A stretch of DNA of 64,000 nt from JAWVFM01 sp963739355 (GTDB taxonomy: Bacteria; Actinomycetota; Thermoleophilia; Solirubrobacterales; 70-9), in NCBI GenBank assembly GCA_963739355.1, contig CAVUAD010000006.1, forward strand, positions 1 to 64,000, in the 5' to 3' direction. Positions within the stretch are counted from its first letter, which is position 1; the number at the start of each line of letters is the position of its first letter. The notes beneath the pieces are model-generated. The model ran no database searches, was not told the origin of the DNA, and was given only the letters and a program-made list of their open reading frames with translations. Positions 1 to 8,340 of the stretch are shown in pieces. Both the position numbers and the translations under genes were made by a program.

Positions 1-117
1 ACTCGTGTCTTGAAATCGGTGGCCCAGATCGCGCCCCTACATCCAATGCAACCGGCACGGCCGCGATGCGCTTCATATGAAGCACCAGCGGAGTGAGGCT
101 GGTCACTCACATCGATA

Positions 118-768
118 ATGCCGTCGATGACCTCGCCGCGGTACTCGACCGAACCTCGGGACAAGCGTCGGTTCACCGAGTCCTTCGATCGTGCCTACTC
201 GCGGTTCGCTCGCGTCTATGACCTGGCCGTCAGGTTGCTGCCGATCTGGCGGCGCTGGCTTTGCCACGCACTCCCGCATATCGAAGGTCCGCGCGTGCTC
301 GAGGTCTCCTTCGGCACCGGCTGGCTCCTAACTCGCTACGCGGGAAGGGTGCAGGCCAGCGGCGTCGACCTGAACGCGAAGATGGTTGCGATCGCGCGCG
401 ACAACCTCGACCGGGCCGGCATCCATGCCGAGCTCCGGCAGGCCAACGTGGAATCGCTTCCCTTCGCCGATGGCCGCTTCGACACCGTGGTCAACACGAT
501 GTCCTTCAGCGGGTATCCGGACGGCGCGCAGGCGATGTCGGAGCTGCGGCGCGTGCTGCGCCCCGGAGGCCGCCTGATCTTGATCGACGTCAATTACCCC
601 AGCGACGGCAACCGGCTCGGAACCGCGCTGGTGAGCATGTGGAAGCGCTCCGGTGATTTGATCCGCGACATGGATCGGCAGCTGGGCGAGTTCGGTTTTC
701 GGGTGCGCCAGCGAGAGATCGGCGGCTGGGGAAGCGTCCACCTCTACGTCGCGACCAAGCCGGGATGA
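118..768 (+). CDS. class I SAM-dependent methyltransferase
   Basis: This 216-residue protein has the class I methyltransferase fold. The glycine-rich SAM loop lies around residues 59-70 (VLEVSFGTGWL, slightly degenerate). An acidic ribose-binding strand follows at about 82-88 (GVDLNAK), and a typical post-loop segment LRRVLRPGGRLIL comes later. It resembles UbiE/Ubie-like methyltransferases, but the substrate cannot be read from the sequence. Its stop overlaps the start of the next methyltransferase by four bases (ATGA), so the two are probably translated together. No strong ribosome binding site is visible before the ATG. Confidence 0.85.
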   Translation: MPSMTSPRYSTEPRDKRRFTESFDRAYSRFARVYDLAVRLLPIWRRWLCHALPHIEGPRVLEVSFGTGWLLTRYAGRVQASGVDLNAKMVAIARDNLDRAGIHAELRQANVESLPFADGRFDTVVNTMSFSGYPDGAQAMSELRRVLRPGGRLILIDVNYPSDGNRLGTALVSMWKRSGDLIRDMDRQLGEFGFRVRQREIGGWGSVHLYVATKPG

Positions 769-1427
769 GCGTGCTGGCGCCAGACCGCGTCGCACGCACT
801 TACGATCGGATCGGCCGATTCCAGGACTGGCAGTCGTTTTACGAGCGGCCGGCGACGGAGCGCCTGATCGCGGATGCCGGCTTCGAGGCGGCTAGTCGTG
901 TCGTCGAGCTCGGTTGCGGCACCGGGGCGTTTGCAGCCGCCATGCTCGAGCGACGCCTCTCGGCCGGTTGCCGCTATCTCGGCATCGACATCAGCCCGCG
1001 GATGGTCGCGATCGCCACCGAGCGACTGCGGCCGTGGTCGGAGCGGGCCGAGGTCAAGCTGATCGACGGCTCGAGGACGATCCCCGAACCGCCTGACTCG
1101 GCGGATCGCTTCATCGCGAACTACGTTCTCGACCTGCTGAGCGACGAGCAGGCTGCGGCGGTCATCTCGGAGGCCCGCCGCGTGCTCGTTCCGGGCGGGA
1201 AGCTGTGTCTGGTCAGCCTCACTCACGGTGAGCGGTGGTCGACGGGGCTCGTCTCGCGCGCGTGGCAGCGCGTCTGGTCGCGCTGGCCCGCCATCGTCGG
1301 CGGGTGCAGGCCGATAGACCTGGCCCCGCAGCTTTCGCCGGAAGACTGGGCGACAGACCATCGAAGCGTCGTCAGCGCCTGGGGGCTCAGCTCCGAGGTG
1401 CTCGTCGCCTCGTCGGCCACCGGCTGA
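765..1427 (+). CDS. class I SAM-dependent methyltransferase
   Basis: This 220-residue protein has a canonical SAM-binding loop VVELGCGTGAF near residues 47-57, the ribose-binding segment GIDISPRM, and a late ARRVLVPGGKLCLVSL strand. It is a class I methyltransferase of unknown substrate and only distantly like the gene before it. It overlaps the upstream gene by four bases and is probably its operon partner. The reading frame ends about 70 bases before a tRNA-Gly-flank-like repeat, so the pair sits at the edge of the putative island. Confidence 0.85.
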   Translation: MSVLAPDRVARTYDRIGRFQDWQSFYERPATERLIADAGFEAASRVVELGCGTGAFAAAMLERRLSAGCRYLGIDISPRMVAIATERLRPWSERAEVKLIDGSRTIPEPPDSADRFIANYVLDLLSDEQAAAVISEARRVLVPGGKLCLVSLTHGERWSTGLVSRAWQRVWSRWPAIVGGCRPIDLAPQLSPEDWATDHRSVVSAWGLSSEVLVASSATG

Positions 1428-1690
1428 ACCACCACTCGCACCCGGGATCGCGGACGCAGGGGAACCATCCACCGGTCAGGTCCTGACTGGGATCCGAAAA
1501 GAGCGGCTGATGTGTTGAAAATCCCCGCCAAGTGGCTTGTTCATGCGGTGTTCGAGCTGGTTGCTACCAGGTCTGCTACCAATTTCTGGCGTTTCGGCGG
1601 CGAGCGAGACTGGTAGTAAGAGCCCATCCCACTGGTCGCCGCCGCGCGTTGATGCGACCGGCGTGACCGGGCTGCTGCTCGCACGCGGGA
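1425..1690. repeat. tRNA-Gly-flank-like repeat, copy A
   Basis: This non-coding block is clearly related to 7590-7912 and to the sequence beside tRNA-Gly at 15055-15218. It holds the core AAAGAGCGGCTGA (about 1498-1510), which matches the 3' end of tRNA-Gly read on the plus strand. GCTACCAG-type octamers follow at 1563-1570 and 1575-1582, with an inverted one at 1610-1617. A stretch like ACCACTCGCACCCG at about 1430 matches the left arm of the tRNA-linked copy. The arrangement of a core with flanking octamers suggests a decayed attachment site. I see no gene in 1428-1852. Confidence 0.55.
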
Positions 1691-1852
1691 GGAGGCGTCA
1701 GCGCACCACCAGGTTTCGCTTCTGCTTCGCGTCCGGACCGAGCGCCTGCTGGCCGCCGGCGGTGACGCTCGCACAGTAGAAGCGCGTCCGTGCTCCCGAG
1801 TCCGCAGGTGTGTGAGCCCTGCGGCGAAGGCATCGAGCCACCGCCGGCCGGC

Positions 1853-2292
1853 CTAGGAACCGGCGCCCGCCCGGGGCGCGTGGGCGACCCGAATCTCAAC
1901 CGTCATCCCGAAGAGCTTGTGGCCGGACACCGTGCAGCAGGCCTCGACATCCTCGGTGACGGTGCCGACATCGAGCCGCTGTGACCTCGCCCGGGTCGAG
2001 CAACCTCGTGCGTGTCGCGCCGCCGTAAAGCGCGAGGTCGTGGATCTCATCCCCGTCGTTGATGACCCGGAGAACCAGGGTGCGTCCCTGGGTCGACCTC
2101 GATGACATCGGGCGTTACGTCGAAGCCGAGGGTGGCGTCGACGAGCTCGACGCGAACGACCCTGGTGCCGCTGCCCCGAACGCGCTTGGTCGTGATCGTG
2201 TCGAAGCCACCCGCGAGCGCAACGGCCACGAGAGCGACGAGCGCGAGCACGACGGCGGTGGCGAGGAGCAGCGGTCGGCGGCGCGACCTCAT
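1853..2292 (-). pseudogene. cupredoxin-like protein, broken by two frameshifts
   Basis: Three consecutive reading frames together spell one small cupredoxin. Frame one starts at the ATG at 2292 and encodes a hydrophobic signal/anchor (about residues 7-27) and a beta-rich start. The frame is lost near 2080-2085, where one base appears to be extra. The second frame carries the His-containing segment EIHDLALYGG. A second shift near 1990 opens the last frame, which contains CTVSGHKLFGM, a Cys-x4-His-x4-Met arrangement like the C-terminal ligand loop of type I copper sites. The start overlaps the stop of the upstream dehydrogenase (TGATG), implying former translational coupling. Real decay is likely, but two assembly errors cannot be excluded. 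Confidence 0.7.
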
Positions 2293-3359
2293 CAGGTCTT
2301 CCCCGATGACATCGATGCGAGCCCTCCGGAGGCTGCACTCGCGTTCACCTCCCGATCGACCACGGAGATCCCGGCCGCGCGCAGGGGAGCCGTCAGCGTG
2401 TCCAGCGCGAGCAGATCCTCCGGACCGAAGACGCCGTTCCGCCCCTGAGCGCCCCCGCCATCGTCGACCAACGCCTCGGCGAAGATGACGGCGCTCTCCG
2501 CCGCGCTCCAGTAGTCGCCCCGGCACTCGAGTGTCCGAGCGGCTATCCGTCTGCCCGCCTCGAGAACCGCCACCCAATGTGCCACGGGCTCTCGGCTTGC
2601 CTCGTCGCCATCGGTGGCCGGGTTGGACCCGAAGGCGGCGCGGGGGACCCGGGAAATGACCCCCGCCGCGTTGAGGAGCAGCATCGCGCGGTGTGCGCTG
2701 CTCTCGGCGAGGCAAACGTAGGGGCTGACCGCTCGATCCGCGGCAGCCGCGCCGAGCCAACCGGCATCCCCCTCGGCGAACCCCAGGCAGCGTCGGTTGC
2801 CGAACGGCTCGGGCAGGGGAATGAACGCTGTCCGGTGGCGTCCGCGAGTGGTGAGGTTGCGATGGGCGAAGTCGCCGCCGGCCGGGCCGCTCGTGCCCTT
2901 GGTCGAGACGGTGAACGCGAGCTCGACCTCGTCGGCCTCGGGATGGTCGGCGAGAAGCTCGGCGGCGACCAGGTTGGTGAGCCCCGGGGCGATGCCGGCG
3001 TTCATCACCACGGTGCCTCGCGCGATCCTCGTCTCCGCCGCCAGCTGGCGGCCCGCCTCGGCCGGCATCGCCGAGAGGTTCAGCAGCAGCCCACCTCGGT
3101 CAAGGACGGCCTTCTCGGCCCGCAGCCCACGGTCGGGCACCGGATTGATGACGACGTCCACGTTCCCGATCGCTCGGGCCACGGTCTCGGGCTCATCGAG
3201 GTCGACGTGACGGAAGCCGGCCTGCTCGTCGGGCCGGCGACCGCCTCGCACCACGTCCCAGTCCGCGCTGGCGAATGCGCGAACCAGCAGCGAGCCCAGG
3301 ACACCCTGTGAGCCGATGACCAGCACTCGAGGGTGCTTCCGTCCAGATGATTCTGCCAT
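2292..3359 (-). CDS. saccharopine dehydrogenase-like NAD(P)-binding protein
   Basis: This 355-residue protein begins with a Rossmann segment, VLVIGSQGVLG near residue 15, followed by an RRPDEQ-like second strand and DVVINPVPDRGL. The later GIAPGLTNLVAAELL segment is typical of the saccharopine dehydrogenase/homospermidine synthase-like superfamily. The substrate is unknown. I chose the ATG at 3359 rather than an upstream codon because GAGGAG lies at the right distance. The promoter region carries a 47-bp two-half-site operator shared with the gene at 4853-5662, so the divergent MocR-type regulator probably controls it. Its stop overlaps the broken cupredoxin gene. Confidence 0.75.
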   Translation of the reverse strand: MAESSGRKHPRVLVIGSQGVLGSLLVRAFASADWDVVRGGRRPDEQAGFRHVDLDEPETVARAIGNVDVVINPVPDRGLRAEKAVLDRGGLLLNLSAMPAEAGRQLAAETRIARGTVVMNAGIAPGLTNLVAAELLADHPEADEVELAFTVSTKGTSGPAGGDFAHRNLTTRGRHRTAFIPLPEPFGNRRCLGFAEGDAGWLGAAAADRAVSPYVCLAESSAHRAMLLLNAAGVISRVPRAAFGSNPATDGDEASREPVAHWVAVLEAGRRIAARTLECRGDYWSAAESAVIFAEALVDDGGGAQGRNGVFGPEDLLALDTLTAPLRAAGISVVDREVNASAASGGLASMSSGKT

Positions 3360-3380
3360 TGCTCTGCTCCTCTTCAACGA

Positions 3381-4880
3381 GTGGTTGAGATTCGACAGGC
3401 GCAAGGGTTACACTTCGATTGGCCTGTGTCACGATCCATTTCAGCGCCTAAATCACAGGCCAATCAGGCGCCGGCCGAGGCATTCCCCGCCGACCTGCTG
3501 GTCACCCTCGATCGCTCCCAGCCCCGCGCACTACGCGCCCAGCTCGAACGGGGGCTGCGCGACGCCATCCAAGGGGGTCGCCTGCCGGCGGGCTCGGTAC
3601 TTCCGCCTTCGCGGACGCTCGCGCATGAGCTGGCGGTGGCGCGCTCCGTCGTCGTCGAGGCGTATGGCCAGCTCGTCGCTGAGGGCTACCTCGAGGCGCG
3701 CCAAGGGTCCAACACCCGCGTGAGGGCGACGGAAGTTACAGCCAGCCCCACGAGCCCCGAGCGTGAGCGCCAGGACGGCGTCAGCGTCCGCTTCCTCAGC
3801 GGCCTCCCCGACCCGGCGAGCTTTCCTCGCCGCGAGTGGCTAAAGCAATATCGAACGGTGCTGAGCACCCAGCCAGACGCGGCATTCGGCTATCCGACGC
3901 CACAGGGCGCCATCGAGCTGCGCCGCGCGCTGGCCGGCTATCTGGGCCGGGTTCGCGCCGTGCGCGCGAACCCGGCCCAACTCCTCGTCTGCGGCGGCTT
4001 TTCCCAGGCCCTGACACTGATCTGCCGTGCGCTAGGCGATCGTGGAGTGGCGAGCGTCGCGGTCGAGGACCCATGCTTCTCGTTCCACCGCCGCCTGATC
4101 AGGGCAACCGGCCTGGAGCCGATCCCGGTACCCGTCGACGAGCACGGCATCGACGTCGGCAGGCTGAGCATGCTTTCGGTCGGCGCGGTTCTCCTCGCCC
4201 CGGCCCACTCATACCCCACCGGCGCGGTCCTCTCCTCCGACCGCAGGGTCCAGCTCATCGATTGGGCCCGGGCCACCGATGCGCTCGTGATCGAGGACGA
4301 CTACGACGCCGAGTTCCGCTACGACCGCAGCCCGGTTGGCGCGCTCCAAGGAATCGCCCCCGAACACGTCGCCTACGGCGGAAGCGTCAGCAAGGTGCTC
4401 AGCCCGGCCGTGAGGATCGGCTGGCTTGCCGCACCGGACTGGCTGATGGGCGATCTGCTGCGGGCGAAGTTCCTCGACGACATCGCGACCGAGACGCTCG
4501 GCCAACTGACCCTCGCTCGGTTCATCGACCAGGGCGGCCTTGCGCGCCATCTGCGTCGCGTGCGACCGATCTATCGACGTCGGCGCGACACCCTGCTGGA
4601 TGCCCTCGCGGCCTTCCTGCCCGACGCCACGCCGGCCGGCATCGCCGCCGGCCTTCACCTGTATGTTCGGCTGCCTCGGCAGTTTCGCGAGGACGACCTG
4701 ATCAAGGCGGCGCGCCAGCATGGCGTCCAAGTCGACGGCGCTGCACGGAACTGGGCCGACCGCAAAGTCGCACCACCGGCACTCGTCGTCGGATACGCAA
4801 CCCTGCACCAGACAAGCGCCACGCGCGGCATCGCGGCCCTCAGCGACGCCTATCACTCGCTCGAGACGCGCTCCGAGTGA
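3381..4880 (+). CDS. MocR/PdxR-type GntR-family transcriptional regulator
   Basis: The protein fuses an N-terminal winged-helix GntR domain to an aminotransferase class I fold. The DNA-binding part runs from about residue 40 to 115 and includes GRLPAGSVLPPSRTLAHELA. The aminotransferase-like part includes FGYPTPQGAIELRRALAGYL, EDDYDAEFRYDR and GSVSKVLSPAVRIGW, whose Lys is the expected pyridoxal-phosphate-binding residue. Such regulators sense PLP-linked ligands. The start is uncertain: the first in-frame GTG (3381) would place the operator inside the gene, and a GTG at 3426 lies within the operator. Its last 28 bases overlap the convergent gene. The duplicated operator suggests it controls both flanking minus-strand genes. 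Confidence 0.85.
   Translation: MVEIRQAQGLHFDWPVSRSISAPKSQANQAPAEAFPADLLVTLDRSQPRALRAQLERGLRDAIQGGRLPAGSVLPPSRTLAHELAVARSVVVEAYGQLVAEGYLEARQGSNTRVRATEVTASPTSPERERQDGVSVRFLSGLPDPASFPRREWLKQYRTVLSTQPDAAFGYPTPQGAIELRRALAGYLGRVRAVRANPAQLLVCGGFSQALTLICRALGDRGVASVAVEDPCFSFHRRLIRATGLEPIPVPVDEHGIDVGRLSMLSVGAVLLAPAHSYPTGAVLSSDRRVQLIDWARATDALVIEDDYDAEFRYDRSPVGALQGIAPEHVAYGGSVSKVLSPAVRIGWLAAPDWLMGDLLRAKFLDDIATETLGQLTLARFIDQGGLARHLRRVRPIYRRRRDTLLDALAAFLPDATPAGIAAGLHLYVRLPRQFREDDLIKAARQHGVQVDGAARNWADRKVAPPALVVGYATLHQTSATRGIAALSDAYHSLETRSE
3418..3464. promoter_or_regulatory. inverted-repeat operator between dehydrogenase and MocR regulator
   Basis: Two perfect inverted half sites, ATTGGCCTGTG (3418-3428) and CACAGGCCAAT (3454-3464), span 47 bp in the divergent intergenic region. 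On the minus strand GTGACA overlaps the left half at the position of a -35 element for the dehydrogenase gene. A second site with the same 47-bp geometry lies at 5721-5767. MocR-type regulators are known to bind paired, widely spaced half sites, so this is the likely autoregulatory and target operator. Confidence 0.75.
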
Positions 4881-5662
4881 GGGCGATGGGCGGCGTCGCC
4901 ACGAGCACGCGCAGCGCCTTCACGAGTCAGTCCTCTACTCGTGTGTTCGCGCGAGACCCGCGAACGATGCTCGGGGACGACATCCTGGTCAGGCAACAGC
5001 TTTACCCGCACGCTCAGCAGGTCCGCGCCGAGAACGCGCACGTTGATCGCGTTGAGCGCACGCAGGGGGTGCCAGCGGATGATGCGGCGCTGGCGGGCGA
5101 GCGCATCGTCGTCGGGCACGATCTCAGCGATACCGAGCACCCAGCGATACCTCCACCCAACTCGTAGCCGCACCCGGACCCGCGGATCCGCTTGGATGTT
5201 GCGGACGTACCCCGCGCGGGTCCCGTGCTCGGCGATGATCCAGAAGGTGCTGCCCTGTCGGCCGTTGCCCACCGGGGTGCGGCGCGGCCGCCCGGACACG
5301 CGGCCCCGGGTCTCGAGGATCGCCAGCCCCAGCGGGTTGACGCCGACGCGCAACAGCAGGCGCATCAGCGGGTTCAGGGTCCACCGCTGAACCGCCCGCA
5401 CGATCAGGACCTTGACCCGGCGGCTTCTCGCGGTGACAACGACCAAGGCCAGGATCACGGCGCTCTGCGCGATCGGCGACACGAGCCCTGGCCAGGCGCC
5501 TGGGTTCAGGGCGAACATGCCCCAGGTCAGGATCAGCGCGGCGAGGGTGCCGGCGAGCAGGCCGCGCGGCAGGTTCATACGACCGTGTTGGCTCACGCGG
5601 CCCTTTGATGCGATGACCGGCAACCGACGCCGCTGCGCTCCAGATGATCTTGACATTTGCAT
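4853..5662 (-). CDS. F420/deazaflavin-dependent nitroreductase-family protein with N-terminal membrane segments
   Basis: This 269-residue protein has two hydrophobic stretches near the N-terminus, about residues 35-75. A domain typical of the deazaflavin-dependent nitroreductase (Ddn) family follows, with LETRGRVSGRPRRTPV and FWIIAEHGTRAGYVRNIQADPRV. Enzymes of this split-barrel family use F420 or flavin. I chose the ATG at 5662 because AAAAGGAGAAG precedes it. The end overlaps the convergent regulator gene by 28 bases. Its promoter region carries the second copy of the MocR-type operator, and the leader resembles that of the dehydrogenase gene at 3359, so the two genes are probably co-regulated. 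Confidence 0.7.
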   Translation of the reverse strand: MQMSRSSGAQRRRLPVIASKGRVSQHGRMNLPRGLLAGTLAALILTWGMFALNPGAWPGLVSPIAQSAVILALVVVTARSRRVKVLIVRAVQRWTLNPLMRLLLRVGVNPLGLAILETRGRVSGRPRRTPVGNGRQGSTFWIIAEHGTRAGYVRNIQADPRVRVRLRVGWRYRWVLGIAEIVPDDDALARQRRIIRWHPLRALNAINVRVLGADLLSVRVKLLPDQDVVPEHRSRVSREHTSRGLTREGAARARGDAAHRPHSERVSSE

Positions 5663-5720
5663 TTGCGCTTCTCCTTTTGCGGGGTGACTCGATAACCAGA
5701 GGCTCAACGGTCACAGCTTG

Positions 5721-5767
5721 ATTGGCCTGTGTCAACGTCCATTCCGCCGCCAGAGATCCAGACCAAT
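5721..5767. promoter_or_regulatory. second copy of the MocR-type operator
   Basis: ATTGGCCTGTG (5721-5731) is identical to the left half of the operator at 3418. The right half GACCAAT (5761-5767) differs by one base from GGCCAAT, and the outer span is again exactly 47 bp. On the minus strand TTGACA at 5735-5730 overlaps the left half and is a good -35 element for the gene starting at 5662. Confidence 0.7.
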
Positions 5768-5854
5768 CCTTCGTTGAGACGTTCCTCACCGAGTATTCGC
5801 AGGAACGCCTTCCGGCCTCTGTGGCTGAGATGCCAGTTGGTCGGCTGCCAGGTC

Positions 5855-5950
5855 CGCACCGCGCGCGCCAACCTGATCGTCGAGGCCATGCCGGCCGACC
5901 AGACCGGGATCACGACCGGCGTCAACACGATCACACGCACCATCGGGCGG
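5855..5950 (+). pseudogene. fragment of a drug-resistance-type MFS transporter
   Basis: A short stretch of about 32 codons reads as a conserved MFS segment: ANLIVEAMPADQTG followed by GVNTITRTIG. It matches the loop found near the end of DHA2-type (EmrB/QacA) transporters. No start, upstream helices or downstream continuation can be followed in any frame, so this is a relic. Apart from the operator, the rest of 5663-6289 holds nothing I can recognise. Confidence 0.5.
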
Positions 5951-6289
5951 CACCCAGTTTCACGCGGGCGAGATCGGGGTTCAGGGCGACGCTGCGGGCA
6001 GCCCGAGCAGGTCGTCACCCGCGTCCCGGCGCGAGGGTCCTGAACGAGCTACCTGGCCAGCAGGAGAGCGAGCGCGTCGATGGTCGGTCCGAGACTCGGT
6101 CCGGACGAGGAGCGGAAGCGCGAGCTGATGTCTCGGCGCTTCCCCAACGGGCGAGATGGACCGCGAACCCATGCAGGTGGATGCGGGCGGGCGACCGCGT
6201 TCCCTTGTATGTACCTAGGAGCCTGCTTGGAAGAATTTGCAAGGATGAAAGCACCCGAATCGCGAGTTGCTCTTGCGAAAGGAGCGCAT

Positions 6290-6577
6290 ATGAACTCGAA
6301 GACCGACCGACATGCTCTCGGTATTGAGCTCATGCAAGAGACTCAGGATCAAGAGGCTGCCGAGCGCATACGACGGTCATCTGCAGAGATCTGTCCGGAA
6401 GCGCAGTTGGCAGTGCACTTTCGCGGTGCATTGAACGTAGGCGTCTCGCCACGGGAGATCACCGAGGCCATCTTCCACGTCGCCCTTTATGCGGGTCATC
6501 CTCGAGCTGTCAACGGATTCCGGGTGGCAAGAGAAACCTTCGAGGAGTTGGGCATTGCCGTGGAGGCGAGGTCGTGA
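6290..6577 (+). CDS. carboxymuconolactone decarboxylase-family protein
   Basis: This 95-residue protein matches the small CMD/AhpD-like fold. The segment VSPREITEAIFHVALYAGHPRAVNGF is the family's usual helix pair. The usual Cys-x2-Cys redox motif is absent, so a decarboxylase/lactonase-like or structural role is more likely than peroxidase activity. I chose the ATG at 6290 because AAAGGAG lies seven bases upstream, although the frame stays open further 5'. It overlaps the next gene by four bases (GTGA), so the pair is probably one transcript. Confidence 0.8.
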   Translation: MNSKTDRHALGIELMQETQDQEAAERIRRSSAEICPEAQLAVHFRGALNVGVSPREITEAIFHVALYAGHPRAVNGFRVARETFEELGIAVEARS

Positions 6578-7572
6578 GCCCGTCCATGATGCGCGCCGTC
6601 GCCGTCGAGGAGTTTGGGCCACCGCAGAACCTTCGGCTCGTCGATCGGCCGATTCCAGAGCCTGACGAAGGCGAAGTAAGCGTCGATGTGGAGTACGCGG
6701 GGGTTGGCTTTGTCGACACCATGCTGCGCTCCGGCGCCTTCCCGCTCGGGCTGCCGTTCGTGCCCGGCATCGAAGTGACCGGCCGCATCCGCGCCGTCGG
6801 GCCCGACGTCGAAGGGCTCCCTTCCGGTCAGCCGGTCGCCGCATTGCTGAATGATTTCGGGCGCACCGAGCGTGCCGGGGGATATGCCGAGGTCGCAGTC
6901 GCCCATCAGCTTATGGTCGCCCCGTTGCCCGAAGACGCGGACCTTAAGCGGATCACCGCCGTGATCTCAAACGGCGTTGCTGCTTGGATCGCACTCCACC
7001 ATCTGTCGGCCCTCAAGCAACGCGATCGAGTATTGGTGCTCGGCGTCAGCGGCGGACTCGGCGCCACCACCGCTCGTCTTGCCGCGCTTCACCCTGCCGC
7101 GCTCATCGTCGGCGTCGTCGACCACGACCCGGAGCGAGGACCCGCGGAATGCAGTGAAGTCGTCATCGCCGAGGAGCTCGACGCCCGCCTTGAGCAACTC
7201 AGCGAGGACGGTACTGTCGATGTCGTCATCGATCCGGTCGGCGGTGCCCTGCGCACGACGGCGTTCGACCGGCTGGCGGCTTTCGGGCGCCACGTCATCC
7301 TCGGAAATGCCAGCGGCGACGATCCGCCGATCTCTGGCGACGACGCCTGGATGAATACGCGGACCCTGATTGGGCTCAATGTCGGCGGCACCGCCGATCT
7401 GCGCCCGGGATTGGTTTCGGACGCGCTCGCCGCCGTCACCACGTTGGTCGCCCGGGGTGCGCTGCGCGAGCCGGAGCCTGCGATCGAGCCCCTAGCCCGT
7501 GCCAACGCGGTACACCAAGCCATCGAAGAGCGCTCAGCACCGTCCAAGACACTGCTCTCCGTCTCGAGCTAA
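6574..7572 (+). CDS. zinc-independent quinone oxidoreductase-like MDR-family protein
   Basis: This 332-residue protein is a medium-chain dehydrogenase/reductase of the quinone oxidoreductase type. The N-terminal GroES-like domain includes PGIEVTGRIRAVGPDVEGL. The NAD(P)-binding Rossmann domain has VLVLGVSGGLGATTARLAAL near residue 150 and the following DVVIDPVGG. Catalytic zinc ligands of alcohol dehydrogenases are not apparent, as expected for quinone reductases. The GTG start is inside the 3' end of the preceding CMD-family gene, implying translational coupling. The electron acceptor is unknown. Confidence 0.85.
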   Translation: MSPSMMRAVAVEEFGPPQNLRLVDRPIPEPDEGEVSVDVEYAGVGFVDTMLRSGAFPLGLPFVPGIEVTGRIRAVGPDVEGLPSGQPVAALLNDFGRTERAGGYAEVAVAHQLMVAPLPEDADLKRITAVISNGVAAWIALHHLSALKQRDRVLVLGVSGGLGATTARLAALHPAALIVGVVDHDPERGPAECSEVVIAEELDARLEQLSEDGTVDVVIDPVGGALRTTAFDRLAAFGRHVILGNASGDDPPISGDDAWMNTRTLIGLNVGGTADLRPGLVSDALAAVTTLVARGALREPEPAIEPLARANAVHQAIEERSAPSKTLLSVSS

Positions 7573-7589
7573 GACGCGGCTTCCGCTTT

Positions 7590-7912
7590 GCGCGCGAAGA
7601 GCGGGAGCGGCCGGTAGACGCCTAGGGTCGCACTCGACGCTGCTACCGGCCGAGCTACCAGTCGCGCCCGAATCACGGACTCTGTTGCGCCAGATCACGC
7701 CTGGCGCAACATTGCGAACGGCGCTGGAAAGAGCGGCTGATGTGTTGAAAACCCCCGCCAAATGGCTTGCGCATGCCGTCTGTGGCCGTGCTGCTACCAG
7801 TCGTGCTACCAGTTTCGGGCCGCCTGGACGCGACGCGACTGGTAGCAGTGACCATCCTGCTGGTCCGCCGCCGCATGGCGACGGCGCGGCCCCGCAGATG
7901 CTCGCACGCGAT
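7590..7912. repeat. tRNA-Gly-flank-like repeat, copy B
   Basis: This is the most complete non-tRNA copy. GCGCTGGAAAGAGCGGCTGA at about 7721-7740 is identical to the sequence spanning the 3' end of tRNA-Gly at 15200-15219. The left arm holds GCTACCGG and GCTACCAG (7654-7661). The right arm holds GCTACCAG at 7793-7800 and 7805-7812 plus an inverted copy, forming a perfect 13-bp inverted repeat (7791-7803 against 7836-7848). The tRNA body is not preserved. Core plus arm octamers is the layout of a tyrosine-integrase attachment site. The gap 7573-7977 holds no recognisable gene. Confidence 0.6.
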
Positions 7913-7977
7913 TGGAGAAGCGAGTGCCCGGTTGCGGTCGGTATGCGCCACCGCAACATCTCAATGACCGTTAGGAT

Positions 7978-8340
7978 GTGTGGGCATTGCCTGACGATCG
8001 CTGCGACATCCTCTGTCTCGACCTCGAGAAGGCCGAGAGCCTGCGCTCGCGCAGGCTCAGCGTCGAGACGGCGGACCGCCTTTCCGGACAGGCAAAGGCG
8101 CTCGCCGACCCCACCCGCCTGATGCTCGCAGCGGCCCTCAGTGAGGGCGGGGAGCTATGCGTATGTGACCTGGCGTGGGTTGCCGAGCGGGCCGAGAACC
8201 TGGTCTCCCATCACCTTCGCCAGCTGCGCTCGCAGAGGCTCGTCGCAAGCCGCCGCGACGGCAAGATGGTCATGTACTCGCTCACCGAGCGCGGAAGCGA
8301 GCTGGTGGCGGCGACGCTGGCCGCCGAGGGCGTCGCATGA
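7978..8340 (+). CDS. ArsR/SmtB-family metal-sensing repressor
   Basis: This 120-residue winged-helix protein has the segment ADPTRLMLAAAL, then GELCVCDL, which is the metal-binding box (ELCVCDL) of Cd/Pb/As sensors. NLVSHHLRQLRSQRLVASRRDGK is the recognition helix and wing. Further cysteines near the N-terminus (CDILC) resemble the extra thiolate ligands of CadC-type sensors. The likely start is GTG at 7978. The stop overlaps the start of the cation transporter by four bases, so the repressor probably controls that gene with itself in response to a heavy metal. Confidence 0.85.
   Translation: MWALPDDRCDILCLDLEKAESLRSRRLSVETADRLSGQAKALADPTRLMLAAALSEGGELCVCDLAWVAERAENLVSHHLRQLRSQRLVASRRDGKMVMYSLTERGSELVAATLAAEGVA

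Noticed and set aside
7721..7760. Second tRNA-Gly gene at copy B
   Set aside because: Only the 3' acceptor end and part of the T-arm-like stretch match. The anticodon and D arms are not present and the acceptor stem cannot pair.
8175..8336. Longer start for the cation-transporter-like gene
   Set aside because: It would overlap the ArsR repressor gene in another frame. The ATGA junction at 8337 is the usual coupling.
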